Assembly: GCF_905171765.1 (NCBI RefSeq) | Contig: NC_053392.1 | Location: forward strand, 503,236,556-503,300,555 | DNA length: 64,000 bases | Reading direction: 5' to 3' | Origin: Bufo bufo | Taxonomy: Eukaryota > Chordata > Amphibia > Anura > Bufonidae | Part shown: piece by piece, positions 37,801 through 43,330 of the stretch | Position numbering within the stretch: position 1 is the first letter of the stretch | How the letters are laid out: each line of letters begins with the position of its first letter | Position numbers and translations under genes: made by a program | The notes under the pieces: model-generated | Seen by the model: the letters and a program-made list of their open reading frames with translations, nothing else | Told to the model about the DNA's origin: nothing | Databases searched by the model: none

Positions 37801-38316
37801 AATCCCAAAATTTACTAATGAATTAGAAAAAATATGACTGATAGATATTCAGAAAAAAACAAGCTTAGACCAACACCTACAAAGAATGTAAAAAAAAGGT
37901 TTCAGGTGCACACTAAAAGTAAGGAGCTTCTAATTTTCATATAGTAAGTATAACCTGGGAGTAATGCAATTTAAATTTTTTCATGTTTCCAGTGTTTGCA
38001 TGTGCCTTGGGCATGGCAGTGTGCTGCTACTTGTAGTCCTTGTTTGTAGATAGATAGATATAGATATTCCCAGAGAGGTATAATCATCTGCAATATTTGC
38101 TCACACAATATATAAAGAAAACTTCAGACTTGTTAAGACTTGCTGATTATTCAGAGAAGAATTTAAAAAAAAAGTCAAGTCCCGGTAAAACTAGAGTAAG
38201 TAACTTACCAGTTCAGGAACTATAAATGCATATGGAAGTGTTCTAAAAACTCCAAGTCCATAGGGAATATCCGGCACTTCAGAAGTGGCCGGTATCTGGA
38301 TTCCTTGTGATGCCAT
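7752..38316 (-). CDS. mall: MALL-like MARVEL protein (MAL family), four exons
   Basis: Join of complement 38209-38316, 17567-17737, 15451-15585 and 7752-7814, giving 158 residues. Seen: ATG followed by MASQGIQIPATSEVP; TLPYAFIVPEL at the end of exon 1; VWILVAATTVFYPL and QGWVMYVSV in exon 2 (residues 57-65); YHGIAAIFYLSAAVLQANAT in exon 3; a short last exon ending LHSFQSYVH then TAA. Four hydrophobic segments lie near residues 29-48, 58-80, 97-117 and 137-152. All junctions are phase 0 with GTAAGT, GTAAG and GTATGT donors and TTTGTAG, CTTATAG and GTTCCAG acceptors. Family knowledge: MAL proteins are about 153 residues, have four coding exons and act in raft-associated apical membrane traffic. 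MALL also has the VAAT, YPL-QGWVMYVS, YLFGF, YHG and SAAVLQ words, so MALL is preferred to MAL. The stop falls where family members end. The exact paralogue is an inference. Confidence 0.85.
7815..8458 (-). other. mall intron 3, part without a recognised element
   Basis: No open frame. At about 8050-8130 a segment starting TAGAAACATAGACTGTG looks like a fragment of an interspersed repeat, but it has no second copy in this window. Confidence 0.4.
8459..8961. mobile_element. MITE, GGCTACTTTCACAC family, copy 1
   Basis: Ends GGCTACTTTCACACTAGCGT and inverse ACGCTAGTCTGGAAGTAGCC are flanked by TTA on both sides (8456-8458, 8962-8964). The GC-rich interior has repeated CGGATCCG words and inverted blocks such as CGGACACCCGAACGCTG. 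A 3-bp TWA duplication is typical of PIF/Harbinger, so that assignment is inferred. Confidence 0.85.
8965..9329 (-). other. mall intron 3, nothing recognised
   Basis: Short AT-rich spacer with no gene or repeat identified. Confidence 0.5.
9383..9692. mobile_element. MITE, GGGTCCATTCACA family, copy 1
   Basis: Ends GGGTCCATTCACATGTCC and inverse GGACATGTGAATGGAGCC, flanked by TAA and TTA. The interior carries inverted words TTGCGGACAAGAATAGGAC and GCAAAATGCGGA. Comparing with the opposite arm of the host palindrome (near 13620) shows the insertion site without the MITE. Other copies are at 26819-27095 and, truncated, 34371-34568. Confidence 0.8.
10384..10881. mobile_element. MITE, GGCTACTTTCACAC family, copy 2
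   Basis: Ends GGCTACTTTCACACTAGCGT and inverse ACGCTAGTGTGAAAGTAGCC are almost perfect, flanked by TAA at 10381-10383 and 10882-10884. The interior resembles copy 1 (CGGATCCG words, CGGACACCCGAACGCTGC block). Confidence 0.88.
11116..11781. mobile_element. 666-bp foldback element with 16-bp target duplication
   Basis: Flanked by the identical 16-mer ACTATAGTACAGGGTG (11100-11115 and 11782-11797). The right copy contains the first 7 bases of the mariner terminal repeat, so this element inserted into the mariner after it had landed. It has two near-identical inverted arms (about 11205-11473 and 11523-11781) around a loop of about 50 bp holding CCGACCCGGGTTTCAC. An extra segment of about 85 bp lies on the left only, starting with AT-rich CAATAAAATG repeats. 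Long variable target duplications point to retrotransposition, not cut-and-paste. Confidence 0.75.
11791..13448 (+). mobile_element. Complete mariner-type element (DD41D), 1658 bp plus nested flank
   Basis: Terminal repeats start CAGGGTGGGCCATTTATATG and end with the inverse, flanked by TA at 11789-11790 and 13449-13450. The inverted repeats are very long: about 285 bp at each end match with a few differences, from the tip to the CATGAGTTATTTACAAGTTTCT block near 12058-12080 and 13167-13190. Inside is an uninterrupted transposase gene. Inserted in mall intron 3, antisense to mall. A deleted relative lies at 42704-43277. Confidence 0.9.
12099..13157 (+). CDS. Mariner-type transposase, intact, 352 residues
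   Basis: Cut-and-paste transposase of the IS630/Tc1/mariner superfamily; it acts in the nucleus on TA targets. Seen: start MSPRLTREERIEIV; two N-terminal helix-turn-helix regions (about 1-60 and 75-120, with ATVSKLLAKF and SRTSLRRILATHKWHPY); catalytic Asp157 in LFSDEANF, Asp246 in QQDGAPPH, and Asp283/Asp288 in SPDLTPLD. From Asp246 to Asp288 there are 41 residues, so the triad is DD41D, unlike classic mariner DD34D. The open frame extends upstream to 11979, but those 40 residues lie in the terminal repeat and resemble no transposase, so the ATG at 12099 is chosen. A TTTGTTTACAG acceptor-like word lies just before it. No stop or frameshift is present, and all catalytic residues are present. 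Family members of this type are common in arthropods. Confidence 0.9.
   Translation: MSPRLTREERIEIVLMSGERSNRVIAADFNARHPTRPPISHATVSKLLAKFRETGSVLDLPKCGRMKSVSNEEISVAVLASFSKSPQRSTRRMSLESGISRTSLRRILATHKWHPYKLHLLQHLNEDDPDRCTEFAEWAKQKLEQDPQFTQKILFSDEANFYVNGKVNKQNHRYWSDTNPHWIDPSKTVGTKKMMVWCGIWGTKIVGPFFINGNLKATGYAKLLHDDVFPSLCTEAGTFPKFFQQDGAPPHYGCQVRAFLDEQFPGKWIGRRGPVEWPPRSPDLTPLDFYLWRHLKAIVYAVKIRDVQHLKLRILEACASISPAVLLSVCEEWEKRVALTIQHNGQHIEHIL
13665..15172 (+). repeat. T-rich interspersed repeat, copy B
   Basis: Homologous to 5205-6665: shared CATAACTTTTTTATTTTTCC, GGGAAGTGAGAAATAAATTCC-like and GCCTGCTTGAGGCTT blocks. It is interrupted at about 14237-14790 by a different palindromic segment. No coding sequence. 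Confidence 0.7.
14279..14669. repeat. Double palindrome with poly-G/poly-C
   Basis: Outer arms (AGCACTAAATTGTAAAG... and inverse ...CTTTACTAGTGCT) enclose inner arms built on CCTGATAACCTAGCCATGG and CTATGGCTAGGTTATCAGGG. A run of 12-13 G starts near 14376, and a run of about 26 C lies near 14522-14547. It is inserted in copy B of the T-rich repeat. Confidence 0.8.
15451..15585 (-). CDS. mall: mall exon 3
   Basis: 45 codons in phase 0 between acceptor CTTATAG and donor GTATGT. Reads DVIYHGIAAIFYLSAAVLQA followed by a cysteine-containing loop and YYHLNAAAT. It matches the third membrane segment and the following loop of MAL-family proteins. Two cysteines lie in the loop (TIMCDANIGACT), which are possible disulfide partners. 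Confidence 0.88.
15782..16042. mobile_element. hAT-type MITE
   Basis: Ends CAGTGGCATATATAC and inverse TATAGCTATGCCCCTG are flanked by ACTGCAGC and ACCGCAGC (7 of 8 match), an 8-bp duplication. It is about 200 bp from exon 3, in intron 2. Confidence 0.7.
16051..17566 (-). other. mall intron 2, nothing recognised
   Basis: AT-rich intron sequence. Several small open frames look random. No second copy of any part is seen in this window. Confidence 0.5.
17567..17737 (-). CDS. mall: mall exon 2
   Basis: 57 codons in phase 0 between acceptor ATCTTTGTAG and donor GTAAGAAAG. Reads VLGAWVWILVAATTVFYPLS, then QGWVMYVSV, then a leucine-rich membrane segment and YLFGFHRNNCGTWRLV. It contains the end of membrane segment 1 and all of segment 2. 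Length agrees with the second exon of vertebrate MAL genes (about 56 codons). Confidence 0.9.
17985..18230. repeat. Fragment of the 30007-31397 repeat family
   Basis: Words ACAGACCAAGAAGTGG, CCTATTATTAGGCTTAGT and AAACTGCAGGATTT occur in the same order at 31215-31275. One end of the element only. Confidence 0.75.
18535..19288. mobile_element. TTAA-flanked palindromic MITE, 754 bp
   Basis: TTAA at 18535-18538 and 19285-19288. Ends AGAGCATCTGTCAGCA and inverse TGATGACAGATGCGCT. The arms share AATCAGGGTAT, CCATTGATGAGAAAA-like and CCTCGGAG blocks, inverted. The loop lies around 18740-19050. Confidence 0.75.
19289..19826 (-). other. mall intron 1 segment, nothing recognised
   Basis: No gene or repeat identified; short random open frames only. 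Confidence 0.5.
19842..20518. mobile_element. 677-bp foldback element with 15-bp target duplication
   Basis: Flanked by identical TAATTATTGGAACCT (19827-19841 and 20519-20533). Arms 19904-20077 and 20346-20518 are inverted copies (ATCAACACCAAAAGGAGAG and inverse at the outer ends; CCCGTTTCGGG inside each arm). The loop holds a hammerhead-like motif on the minus strand. A unique segment of about 62 bp lies between the left target copy and the left arm. Size and layout match the element at 11116-11781, though the sequence differs. Confidence 0.75.
20295..20333 (-). ncRNA. Hammerhead-ribozyme-like core
   Basis: On the minus strand the order is a C run, then CTGAGGA (fits the invariant CUGANGA), then AGCTTACGC (2-bp stem II with UUAC loop), then GAAA, then CGTGCG (possible short stem III), then TTAGGG. 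The last GGG can pair with the C run as stem I, with cleavage near GUU/A. Stems II and III are very short and one position at the cleavage site is mismatched, so activity as a monomer is doubtful. Penelope-like retroelements and retrozymes are known to carry minimal hammerheads of this kind. Confidence 0.4.
20534..21317 (-). other. mall intron 1 segment, nothing recognised
   Basis: No gene or repeat identified. Confidence 0.5.
21318..21530 (-). repeat. V-SINE-type SINE, minus strand
   Basis: On the minus strand a tRNA-like head (GTTAGCACTCGTGCCTTGCAG) is followed by GGACAACATCTGCAT and the conserved central domain (GTGGGTTTCCTCC, CCAAAGACAT). It is the same family as 53743-54005 and is truncated at the 3' end. 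The central block is partly duplicated. Confidence 0.8.
21649..21822. mobile_element. Short palindromic MITE
   Basis: Ends GGGTATGGCCACACA and inverse-like TGTTGCTCTACCC enclose nearly perfect arms (TTTGGAAGCCAAAA, TTTCTTGATCCTG and inverses). Flanks TTA and TAC. The TWA-like flank suggests the PIF/Harbinger group. Confidence 0.65.
21823..23763 (-). other. mall intron 1 segment, nothing recognised
   Basis: Nearly 2 kb without a recognised repeat or gene. This makes it one of the least disturbed parts of intron 1. Confidence 0.5.
23764..24595. repeat. Element ending in GGGGGACATT / ATAAATGTCCCCC
   Basis: Outer inverted ends GGGGGACATT and AATGTCCCCC. Similar ends occur at 27173-27325 and 38801-39094. 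The middle holds many copies of a GTCGCAAAT-like word (24060-24430) in direct orientation. Confidence 0.6.
24640..25460. repeat. Palindromic repeat split by a MITE
   Basis: Left part (ATTACTCATTTTGATC, CTTATCTCTGATCTCCTGA) and right part (GAGTCAAAATAAATAAAATG, GTGTCCATAGCCTTTAA) match the two ends of 6666-7203. The MITE 24870-25387 sits inside. Confidence 0.65.
24870..25387. mobile_element. TTAA-flanked palindromic MITE, 518 bp
   Basis: TTAA at both ends. Inverted ends AGAGGACCTTTCATCAGGCT and AGCCTGATGAAAGGTCCTCT are perfect, and the arms continue with GCGCATCCAATCAGAG and inverse. Compared with 6666-7203, it interrupts a related palindrome. Confidence 0.88.
25699..26177. mobile_element. 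MITE, GGCTACTTTCACAC family, copy 3
   Basis: Ends GGCTACTTTCACACCTGCGT and inverse-like GTGTGAAAGTAGCC are flanked by TAA on both sides. The interior has CGGATCCG words, GACGGATCAGTTTTCA and the CGCTGCAAGCAGCG hairpin. Confidence 0.88.
26181..26818 (-). other. mall intron 1 segment, no gene
   Basis: No coding sequence. Around 26530-26720 the words CATTATCAGATCAGTAG and ATTCACTTGAATGGAAGAGG resemble parts of other frog MITEs (e.g. 36033-36398), but no clear ends were found. Confidence 0.4.
26819..27095. mobile_element. MITE, GGGTCCATTCACA family, copy 2
   Basis: Ends GGGTCCATTCACACGTCCGC and inverse ACATGTGAATGGACCC; left flank TAA, right flank TCA (one base changed). The interior has the same TTGCGGACAAGAA and GCAAAATGCGGAACG words as copy 1. 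Confidence 0.85.
27173..27325. mobile_element. Short MITE with GGGGAGACTTATCAAAC ends
   Basis: Inverted ends GGGGAGACTTATCAAACTGG and inverse TTTGATAAATCTCCCC. Inner arms hold AACCAATCAGATTCC and its inverse, so the unit carries CCAAT/ATTGG boxes facing each other. Confidence 0.75.
27400..27700. repeat. GC-rich MITE-like fragment
   Basis: Starts GGCTTGTTTCACGTTTGC, like the outer ends of the 591-829 MITE. It shares AGGCTGTTC...GCCAGAACAGCCTG with it, and the inverted CATTCACTATAATGGGG / CTTAGTGAATGGGG. The right end was not found. Confidence 0.55.
27701..30006 (-). other. mall intron 1 segment, nothing recognised
   Basis: About 2.3 kb without recognised genes. Contains a poly-T run near 28888-28900. 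The segment 29420-29900 has unrelated short open frames. Confidence 0.45.
30116..30969. mobile_element. TTAA-flanked MITE carrying a nested hAT MITE
   Basis: TTAA at both ends. Ends AGGGATTCTGTCACCTCGTT and inverse AACGAGGTGTTAGACTCCCT. Long GC-rich arms hold ATCTCGCGATGCGCGAGCT and inverse CGCGCATCGCGAGAT. The right arm is interrupted by 30596-30788. Confidence 0.85.
30596..30788. mobile_element. hAT-type MITE, 193 bp
   Basis: Ends CAGTGATGGCCAGTTC and GAACTGGCCATCACTG are perfect inverses, flanked by AAGGTTAG and AAGATTAG (7 of 8 match). Inner arms share GGGAGCAGGCAGTTC and inverse. Confidence 0.9.
31398..31640 (-). repeat. T-rich interspersed repeat, copy C (fragment)
   Basis: On the minus strand the words AAAATGGTCC, CATAACTTTTTCATTTTTC and GTTGCATATGACG-like blocks follow the order of 5310-5520. 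Only the first part of the repeat is present. Confidence 0.7.
31877..32087. mobile_element. TTAA-flanked MITE, 211 bp
   Basis: TTAA at both ends. Inverted ends AGGGAACCTATCACCGGGAT and ATCCCGGTGACAGGTTCCCT differ at one position. Adjacent inner words AGAGCTGA are also inverted. Confidence 0.88.
32088..34370 (-). other. mall intron 1 segment, no gene
   Basis: No coding sequence supported. At 32387-32700 both strands are open for about 88 codons and the segment begins GGACCTGTCACCTCTCC, like a MITE end, so these frames are judged non-coding. The remainder is AT-rich with no repeat recognised. Confidence 0.45.
34371..34568. mobile_element. MITE, GGGTCCATTCACA family, copy 3 (left end missing)
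   Basis: Contains TTGCGGACAAGAATAGGAC and ends GTGTGAATGGACCC followed by TTA. The first about 100 bp of the element are missing. Confidence 0.8.
34876..35344. mobile_element. Palindromic MITE, 469 bp
   Basis: Left TTAG, right TTAA. Arms of about 220 bp share GAAGTGAGACAACC, TTTATCATGTAGTGAAAGTT and GCACGACCAC words, inverted. The short loop lies near 35100. Confidence 0.85.
35816..36036. mobile_element. TTAA-flanked MITE, diverged
   Basis: Left TTAA with AGGATTTGTCCATGATTTTA, right AAATCCTGGACAACCCCC then TTAA. It is adjacent to, and shares a TTAA with, the next element. Confidence 0.6.
36033..36398. mobile_element. TTAA-flanked MITE, 366 bp
   Basis: TTAA at both ends. Ends AGAGGTTTTCTGGGTATTTG, with an imperfect inverse on the right. 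Inner words GATATTGAGGACCTATC and its inverse-like GATTGATGGCCTATATTGAG. The internal part has a GGGGGTCCTACACCCC block. Confidence 0.7.
36399..38208 (-). other. mall intron 1, 5' part, nothing recognised
   Basis: No repeat family recognised except a C-rich tract at 37128-37150. GATA repeats occur near 38048-38060. Confidence 0.5.
38209..38316 (-). CDS. mall: mall exon 1 (start codon)
   Basis: ATG at complement 38314-38316 with AAAC before it. 36 codons read MASQGIQIPATSEVPDIPYG then LGVFRTLPYAFIVPEL, ending in a GTAAGTTAC donor. It fits the short cytoplasmic N terminus and start of membrane segment 1. The upstream sequence to about 38390 (GGTGAAGAGACCAAGCAGAC) would be 5' UTR. No TATA box is obvious nearby. 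Confidence 0.85.
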
Positions 38317-38800
38317 GTTTCCCCCTTAGTTCTCTGCGCTGTGTACAGAGGTGTCTGCTTGGTCTCTTCACCTGGCTATCTGCACCAAACAGATCAATCA
38401 GTTAAGTTTAAGATGCTATACTTCACAGGGACACGCCTGCACTGACGTACAGTACGAGATTGAAAAACCTGTTTCATCCCTCTCAGGCCCATCGAGATAA
38501 CAAGGGCAAGGTGATCTGTGGTTAATCTGTCAGGCAAGGAATGACTATGAAATATGCAATTATATGATGACTTTCTCAAGTGGCTCTTCTTTGATGCAGA
38601 TATTTAAGGAATGATTCAGAGGACGTAGCCATACAATGCTAGAAAACTTGCATGCTTCTTTAATTTGACAGTAGTAGTAAATTAATATTATTTAATTACA
38701 TATTTCATTAATATGCAAGCAAATAAACTAAGAATTTTCAGGAATTACTCAAAAAAATGAAATTGTAATTTTGTATATTAAAGGGACACTCCCATCACAT
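38317..38800 (-). promoter_or_regulatory. Probable mall 5' UTR and promoter region
   Basis: Sequence directly upstream of the mall start codon on the minus strand. It is not a recognised repeat and not a CpG island. Assigned by position only; no factor site is claimed. Confidence 0.3.
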
Positions 38801-39094
38801 GGGGACATTTATCAAGACTGGCACTTTCTGCGCCTGTCTTGACATCCCCTGTGCCTAATTTATAACAAGGTGCAGCTCAGAACTGCTGTAGATGACGCCA
38901 TAAAACTGGTGTAAATTAAGATAAATTTAACGCTGCAGCTGGCCACACTTCCTTTCCCACCCTTGCCACGCACCCTTTTAGAAAAGTACCAAGGACGGCG
39001 AAAAAAGGAGAGATGCAACAATTTTTTTAAAAAGTCACACCTGGTACTTTTTAACGTCACTTTTCAGGTGCAAAGGAAATGATAAGTCTCCCCC
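38801..39094. mobile_element. MITE with GGGGACATTTATCAAG ends
   Basis: Ends GGGGACATTTATCAAGACTG and inverse-like GATAAGTCTCCCC. Same end type as 27173-27325. The interior has AAGTACCA...TGGTACTTTT inverted words. Confidence 0.65.
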
Positions 39095-39393
39095 TGTAGT
39101 CTGTCTAATTTTTTACAAAAACAAAGGTGGAGTTTTTTTATATATAATTCATTGAAGTGACTCCATGTATCCTACTTCCGGTCGTGGCTCTTTAACTTCC
39201 TCTTTGTTTGGAATTTTAGCACTGCAGCTTCTCTTGAATTTCCCAGTCAGACCATTTACTACGGTCAGAGAGGGAAGGGGATGAGTGACTCAGCGAATAA
39301 CACATTACACTACCAAGCACAATGCTCCATCTTTATCTAGGCCTATCAGAAGAACAATAGAGCTGTCATACTGTTATCCTAATTCTACATGTA
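39095..39393. other. Spacer, nothing recognised
   Basis: About 300 bp upstream of mall with no gene or repeat identified. Confidence 0.5.
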
Positions 39394-40319
39394 CAGTACA
39401 GACCAAAAGTTTGGACACACCTTCTCATTTAAAGAGTTTTCTTTATTTTCATGACTATGAAGGCATCAAAACTATGAATTAACACATGTGGAATTATATA
39501 CATAACAAACAAGTGTGAAACAACTGAAAATATGTCATATTCTAGGTTCTTCAAAGTAGCCACCCTTTGCTTTGATTACTGCTTTGCACACTCTTGGCCT
39601 TCTCTTGATGAGCTTCAAGAGGTAGTCATCTGAAATGGTCTTCCAACAGTCTTGAAGGAGTTCCCAGAGATGCTTAGCACTTGTTGGCCCTTTTGCCTTC
39701 ACTCTGCGGTCCAGCTCACCCCAAACCATCTCGATTGGGTTCAGGTCCGGTGACTGTGGAGGCCAGGTCATCTGGCTCAGCACCCCATCACTCTCCTTCA
39801 TGGTCAAATAGCCCTTACTTTCAAAGTTTTCCCAATTTTTCGGCTGACTGACTGACCTTCATTTCTTAAAGTAATGATGGCCACTCGTTTTTCTTTACTT
39901 AGCTGCTTTTTTCTTGCCATAATACCAATTCTAACAGTCTATTCAGTAGGACTATCAGCTGTGTATCCACCTGACTTCTCCTCAACGCAACTGATGGTCC
40001 CAACCCCATTTATAAGGCAAGAAATCCCACTTATTAAACATGACAGGGCACACCTGTGAAGTGAAAACCATTTCGGGGGACTCATCAAGAGAATGCCAAG
40101 AGTGTGCAAAGCAGTAATCAAAGCAAAAGGTGGCTACTTTGAAGAACCTAGAATATGACATATTTTCAGTTGTTTCACACTTGTTTGTTATGTATATAAT
40201 TCCACATGTGTTAATTCATAGTTTTGATGCCTTCAGTGTGAATCTACAATTTTCATAGTCATGAAAATAAAGAAAACTCTTTGAATGAGAAGGTGTGTCC
40301 AAAATTTTGGTCTGTACTG
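39394..40319 (-). mobile_element. Non-autonomous Tc1-like element, 926 bp
   Basis: Ends CAGTACAGACCAAAAGTTTG and inverse, flanked by TA (39392-39393, 40320-40321). It carries the same joined transposase ends as 1742-3920 (junction word TTCCCAATTTTTCGGCTGAC at about 39830). The end of the transposase gene is present twice, once in each arm and inverted. This copy has no foldback insertion, so it shows the simple form of the family. Confidence 0.9.
39535..39920 (-). pseudogene. Tc1 transposase remnant
   Basis: Minus strand: ATG at 39918-39920 (MARKKQLSKEKR), helix-turn-helix start, then a deletion junction and a frame change. A 90-codon open part then ends at 39535 with WPPQSPDLNPIEMVWGELDR, which contains the third catalytic residue, and GGYFEEPRI. 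The first two catalytic aspartates are missing. Non-functional. Confidence 0.85.
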
Positions 40320-40321
40320 TA

Positions 40322-41259
40322 CATTACTATTATATTAACATATAGTATCTTCCCATATGAGTTTTTTCTCTCTGTGCCGACTGTGCAGAACAGCAATATT
40401 TTATAGAAATTTTCCATGGTATAATACTGCTGAAATAAAAAAGAAAAACAGACAAAAATTATTTAAAAAATGTTTTCTATAAATATTGAGCTACAAAGTT
40501 CCATTTCCAATAAATGAATATTTTAGATCATCACTAGAATATACCAAGACATTATGATCAGTGGGGTTCTGGGATATATCAGAACGGGGCGACTACACTG
40601 AAATCTTCACTGCACCAGCACATGTGCAAGTTTTCAGTTTTTTTAAGATCAAGGTCAAGATCTATGGTTCTTTTTTGCATTGCTACGCTAATGTCTTTGA
40701 CCTGCTCAAGAATTTGAACGCCTCTGGATGTATGTCTAGCATAAATAAGATCACATGGTCAAGGGGCACAGTAGTTGACTGATCAAGTTCTACAATTTAT
40801 AGAGGGTACAATCTGAAATTTCTCATTCCATGAGGAGTCACAGAATTTATCAGTTTTGGTCATAAATCTGCAGGCTTAACAATCAACGTAAACCGAAAAA
40901 ACCCTATTTGGTGCCAAGTGACACAAAAATGAAAGTACATCTATGTGGTACATAGTGGCTGTGTACCAGTCACCCAGGATTTAGGTACATTTTGCAGAGA
41001 CTTTTGTCTGGTCAGGAAAAAACTTGGATAGATCAAGATCTTGCTTTAATACACTCACATACTGTTCACATCATCTCATCCATTATTGTGTGTCTTCATC
41101 CCTTTTTGGTATTTTAACTATTTTATGGGCAATTGATAATATACATTATGTGCAGTTTGATATTATAGAGTAACTTGTTTGTTCTTTGTAGAGATACATA
41201 GCTCTGTATAGGAGCTGCTAGAGACATTGTAAAGTTTCCTCATCTTTCATTTTGGATAC
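40322..41259. other. Unassigned region
   Basis: No repeat or gene recognised. A 73-codon frame on the plus strand (40561-40782) was checked and matches nothing I know. Confidence 0.45.
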
Positions 41260-41267
41260 ATTGGGAC

Positions 41268-41835
41268 TAGAAATGAGCGAATCGAATCCCACAAAGTGGA
41301 ATTCTATCCGAATTTCTGGATAAATTTGATTTGCCTCGAAGCCGAATTTCCTTGTGCGAATCGATTTAACCTGAAATAGTGTAAAAAACAAAAAAATACT
41401 TACCTCCTCCATTTGCCCGCGATGGGCCGCCACCCACCATCTTGATTGAAGATTGCAGCTGAAATCCCGTTCTTGGTGACGTATGACGTCACCACGCCGG
41501 CCAGCATGATGACGTAATCTCGAGCCGCACGAGATTTCGCTACAGATCTTCAAACAACATGGCGGCGGCCGGCCCGTCGCGAGCAAATGGAGGCGGTAAG
41601 TTTGATTTAATTTTTATATTTAATGTTAATTTCACACTCAGGTGCCACGATCATGTACGAATGTGGCATCTTAGGGTTACAATGACGGGGGGTGGCGCTA
41701 TCGCAGCTCCCTGTCATTGCATTCTTTACTTACAAAAAAATGCGCTTCGTGACAAAGTAATGTCACAAAGCAAATTTTTTAGTAAAATTCAGCGAATCAG
41801 CCAAATCAAACTTTTCATAAATTCGCTCATCTCTA
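41268..41835. mobile_element. hAT-type MITE with perfect 8-bp duplication
   Basis: Ends TAGAAATGAGCGAAT and inverse ATTCGCTCATCTCTA are flanked by ATTGGGAC at 41260-41267 and 41836-41843. GC-rich centre with inverted CCATTTGC(C/T)CGCGA words. 568 bp, no transposase. Confidence 0.92.
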
Positions 41836-41843
41836 ATTGGGAC

Positions 41844-42703
41844 AATTGGCTGTAAAGGTGGGTATACCATTTACATATTGATCTCACCATAAATTAATCC
41901 TATTTCTTTGTTTCTAATTTTATAAACTTTATGTCTAGCTTTCACTCTTGGCATTGTTCGGATAAAATTGGACAAAGTAGAAAACCAAACAGAATATATG
42001 TGTATATAGGTCAGAATGTTGATATGAACACAATCAGAATGTACCTTGACCTGAAAAATGATAATAATTACAACCATAATAAACTGCATGGATTAAAAAA
42101 TAAAATAAAATCATGCACTCATTTATTTTTATTTTTATTCTGAACACTAGATAAAATTCTCTAATATGGCATGGCCTAACAGGCATTCACAATGACAGTC
42201 CTGGGGGGGGCGTTGTAGGTCCAGTGATGTCACTTAAAACTAATCAGGGGCAAAGAGCAGGGTTGCCAACCGTCCAGAAATTTTGGACAGTCCATAAAAA
42301 TAGGTGACTTTTTTTCTGTCAGTGAAAAAAATTTACATGTCTGTGATTTTTTTTAGGCTGGTGCTACTTGACTAGGTTATTAGGTGGTGCAGTAAGGAAG
42401 TCGGCAGCCAGTGAGCATCCTTCCTTCACTATGCCTGCGCCAAATACTGAACTGCACGGTGCAGGCGCGAGATTTAACATTCACTCAGGGCCGGCAGGAG
42501 TATGCGAACGCTGCCTGGCCCTGTCAATCAAGACTTGGAGGGAGGTGACAAAGGTGGGAGAACGGAGTCTCTATGAGCAGGAGCAACGCCCCCTCCCCCT
42601 GCTCCTAGAGGCTAATTTGCATATTATAAAAGTGACATTTATGGAGTAACGGGGGCATGGATAAAACTATAAATAGGCTAGTTAGGTTCAGCTGACATTA
42701 GTA
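41844..42703. other. Unassigned region
   Basis: No gene. A short block near 42260-42300 (GGGTTGCCAACCGTCCAG, TTTTGGACAGTCC) looks like the start of another MITE, but its partner end was not found. Confidence 0.45.
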
Positions 42704-43277
42704 CAGGGTGAGCCATTTATATGGATACACCTTAATAAAATGGGAATGGTTGGTGATATTAACTTCCTGTTTGTGGCACATTAGTATATGTGAGGGGGGA
42801 AACTTTTCAAGATGGGTGCTGACCATGGCGGCCATTTTGAAGTCGGCCATTTTGAATCCAACTTTAAATAGGAAGAGGGTCATGTGACACATCAAACTTA
42901 TTGGGAATTTCACAAGAAAAACAATGGTGTGCCATCATCTGAAGGCAATCGTCTATGCTGTGAAGATACGAGATGTGCAGCACCTGAAACTACGGATACT
43001 GGAAGCCTATGCTAGCATCTCTCCTGCGGTGTTGCTATCAGTGTGTGAAGAGTGGGAGAAGAGGGTTTCATTGACAATCCAACACAATGGGCAGCACATT
43101 GAACACATTTTATAAGTGGTCAGAAACTTGTAAATAACTCATGAAAGAATAAAGTTACGTTAAAACCAAGCACACCATTGTTTTTCTTGTGAAATTCCCA
43201 ATAAGTTTGATGTGTCACATGACCCTCTTCCTATTGAAAAAACAAAAAGTTGGATTCAAAATGGCCGACATCAAAAT
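42704..43277 (+). mobile_element. Deleted copy of the DD41D mariner
   Basis: Begins CAGGGTGAGCCATTTATATG after TA. The left terminal repeat runs to about 42925 and is joined directly to the last 60 codons of the transposase gene. The right terminal repeat is cut short at about 43277 and followed by an A-rich run. Compare 11791-13448. Confidence 0.9.
42934..43115 (+). pseudogene. Mariner transposase C-terminal remnant
   Basis: Open from HHLKAIVYAVKIRDVQ to GQHIEHIL and stop, nearly identical to the end of the protein at 12099-13157. No catalytic residues remain. Confidence 0.88.
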
Positions 43278-43330
43278 ATCTTGCATTTATTGGATCAATA
43301 AAAACGATTTGATTTAAAAAAAAAAAAAAG

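Noticed and set aside
40561..40782. 73-codon plus-strand frame (GFWDISERGDYTEIF)
   Set aside because: No family recognised, no splice context, and stops directly after. Not supported as a gene.
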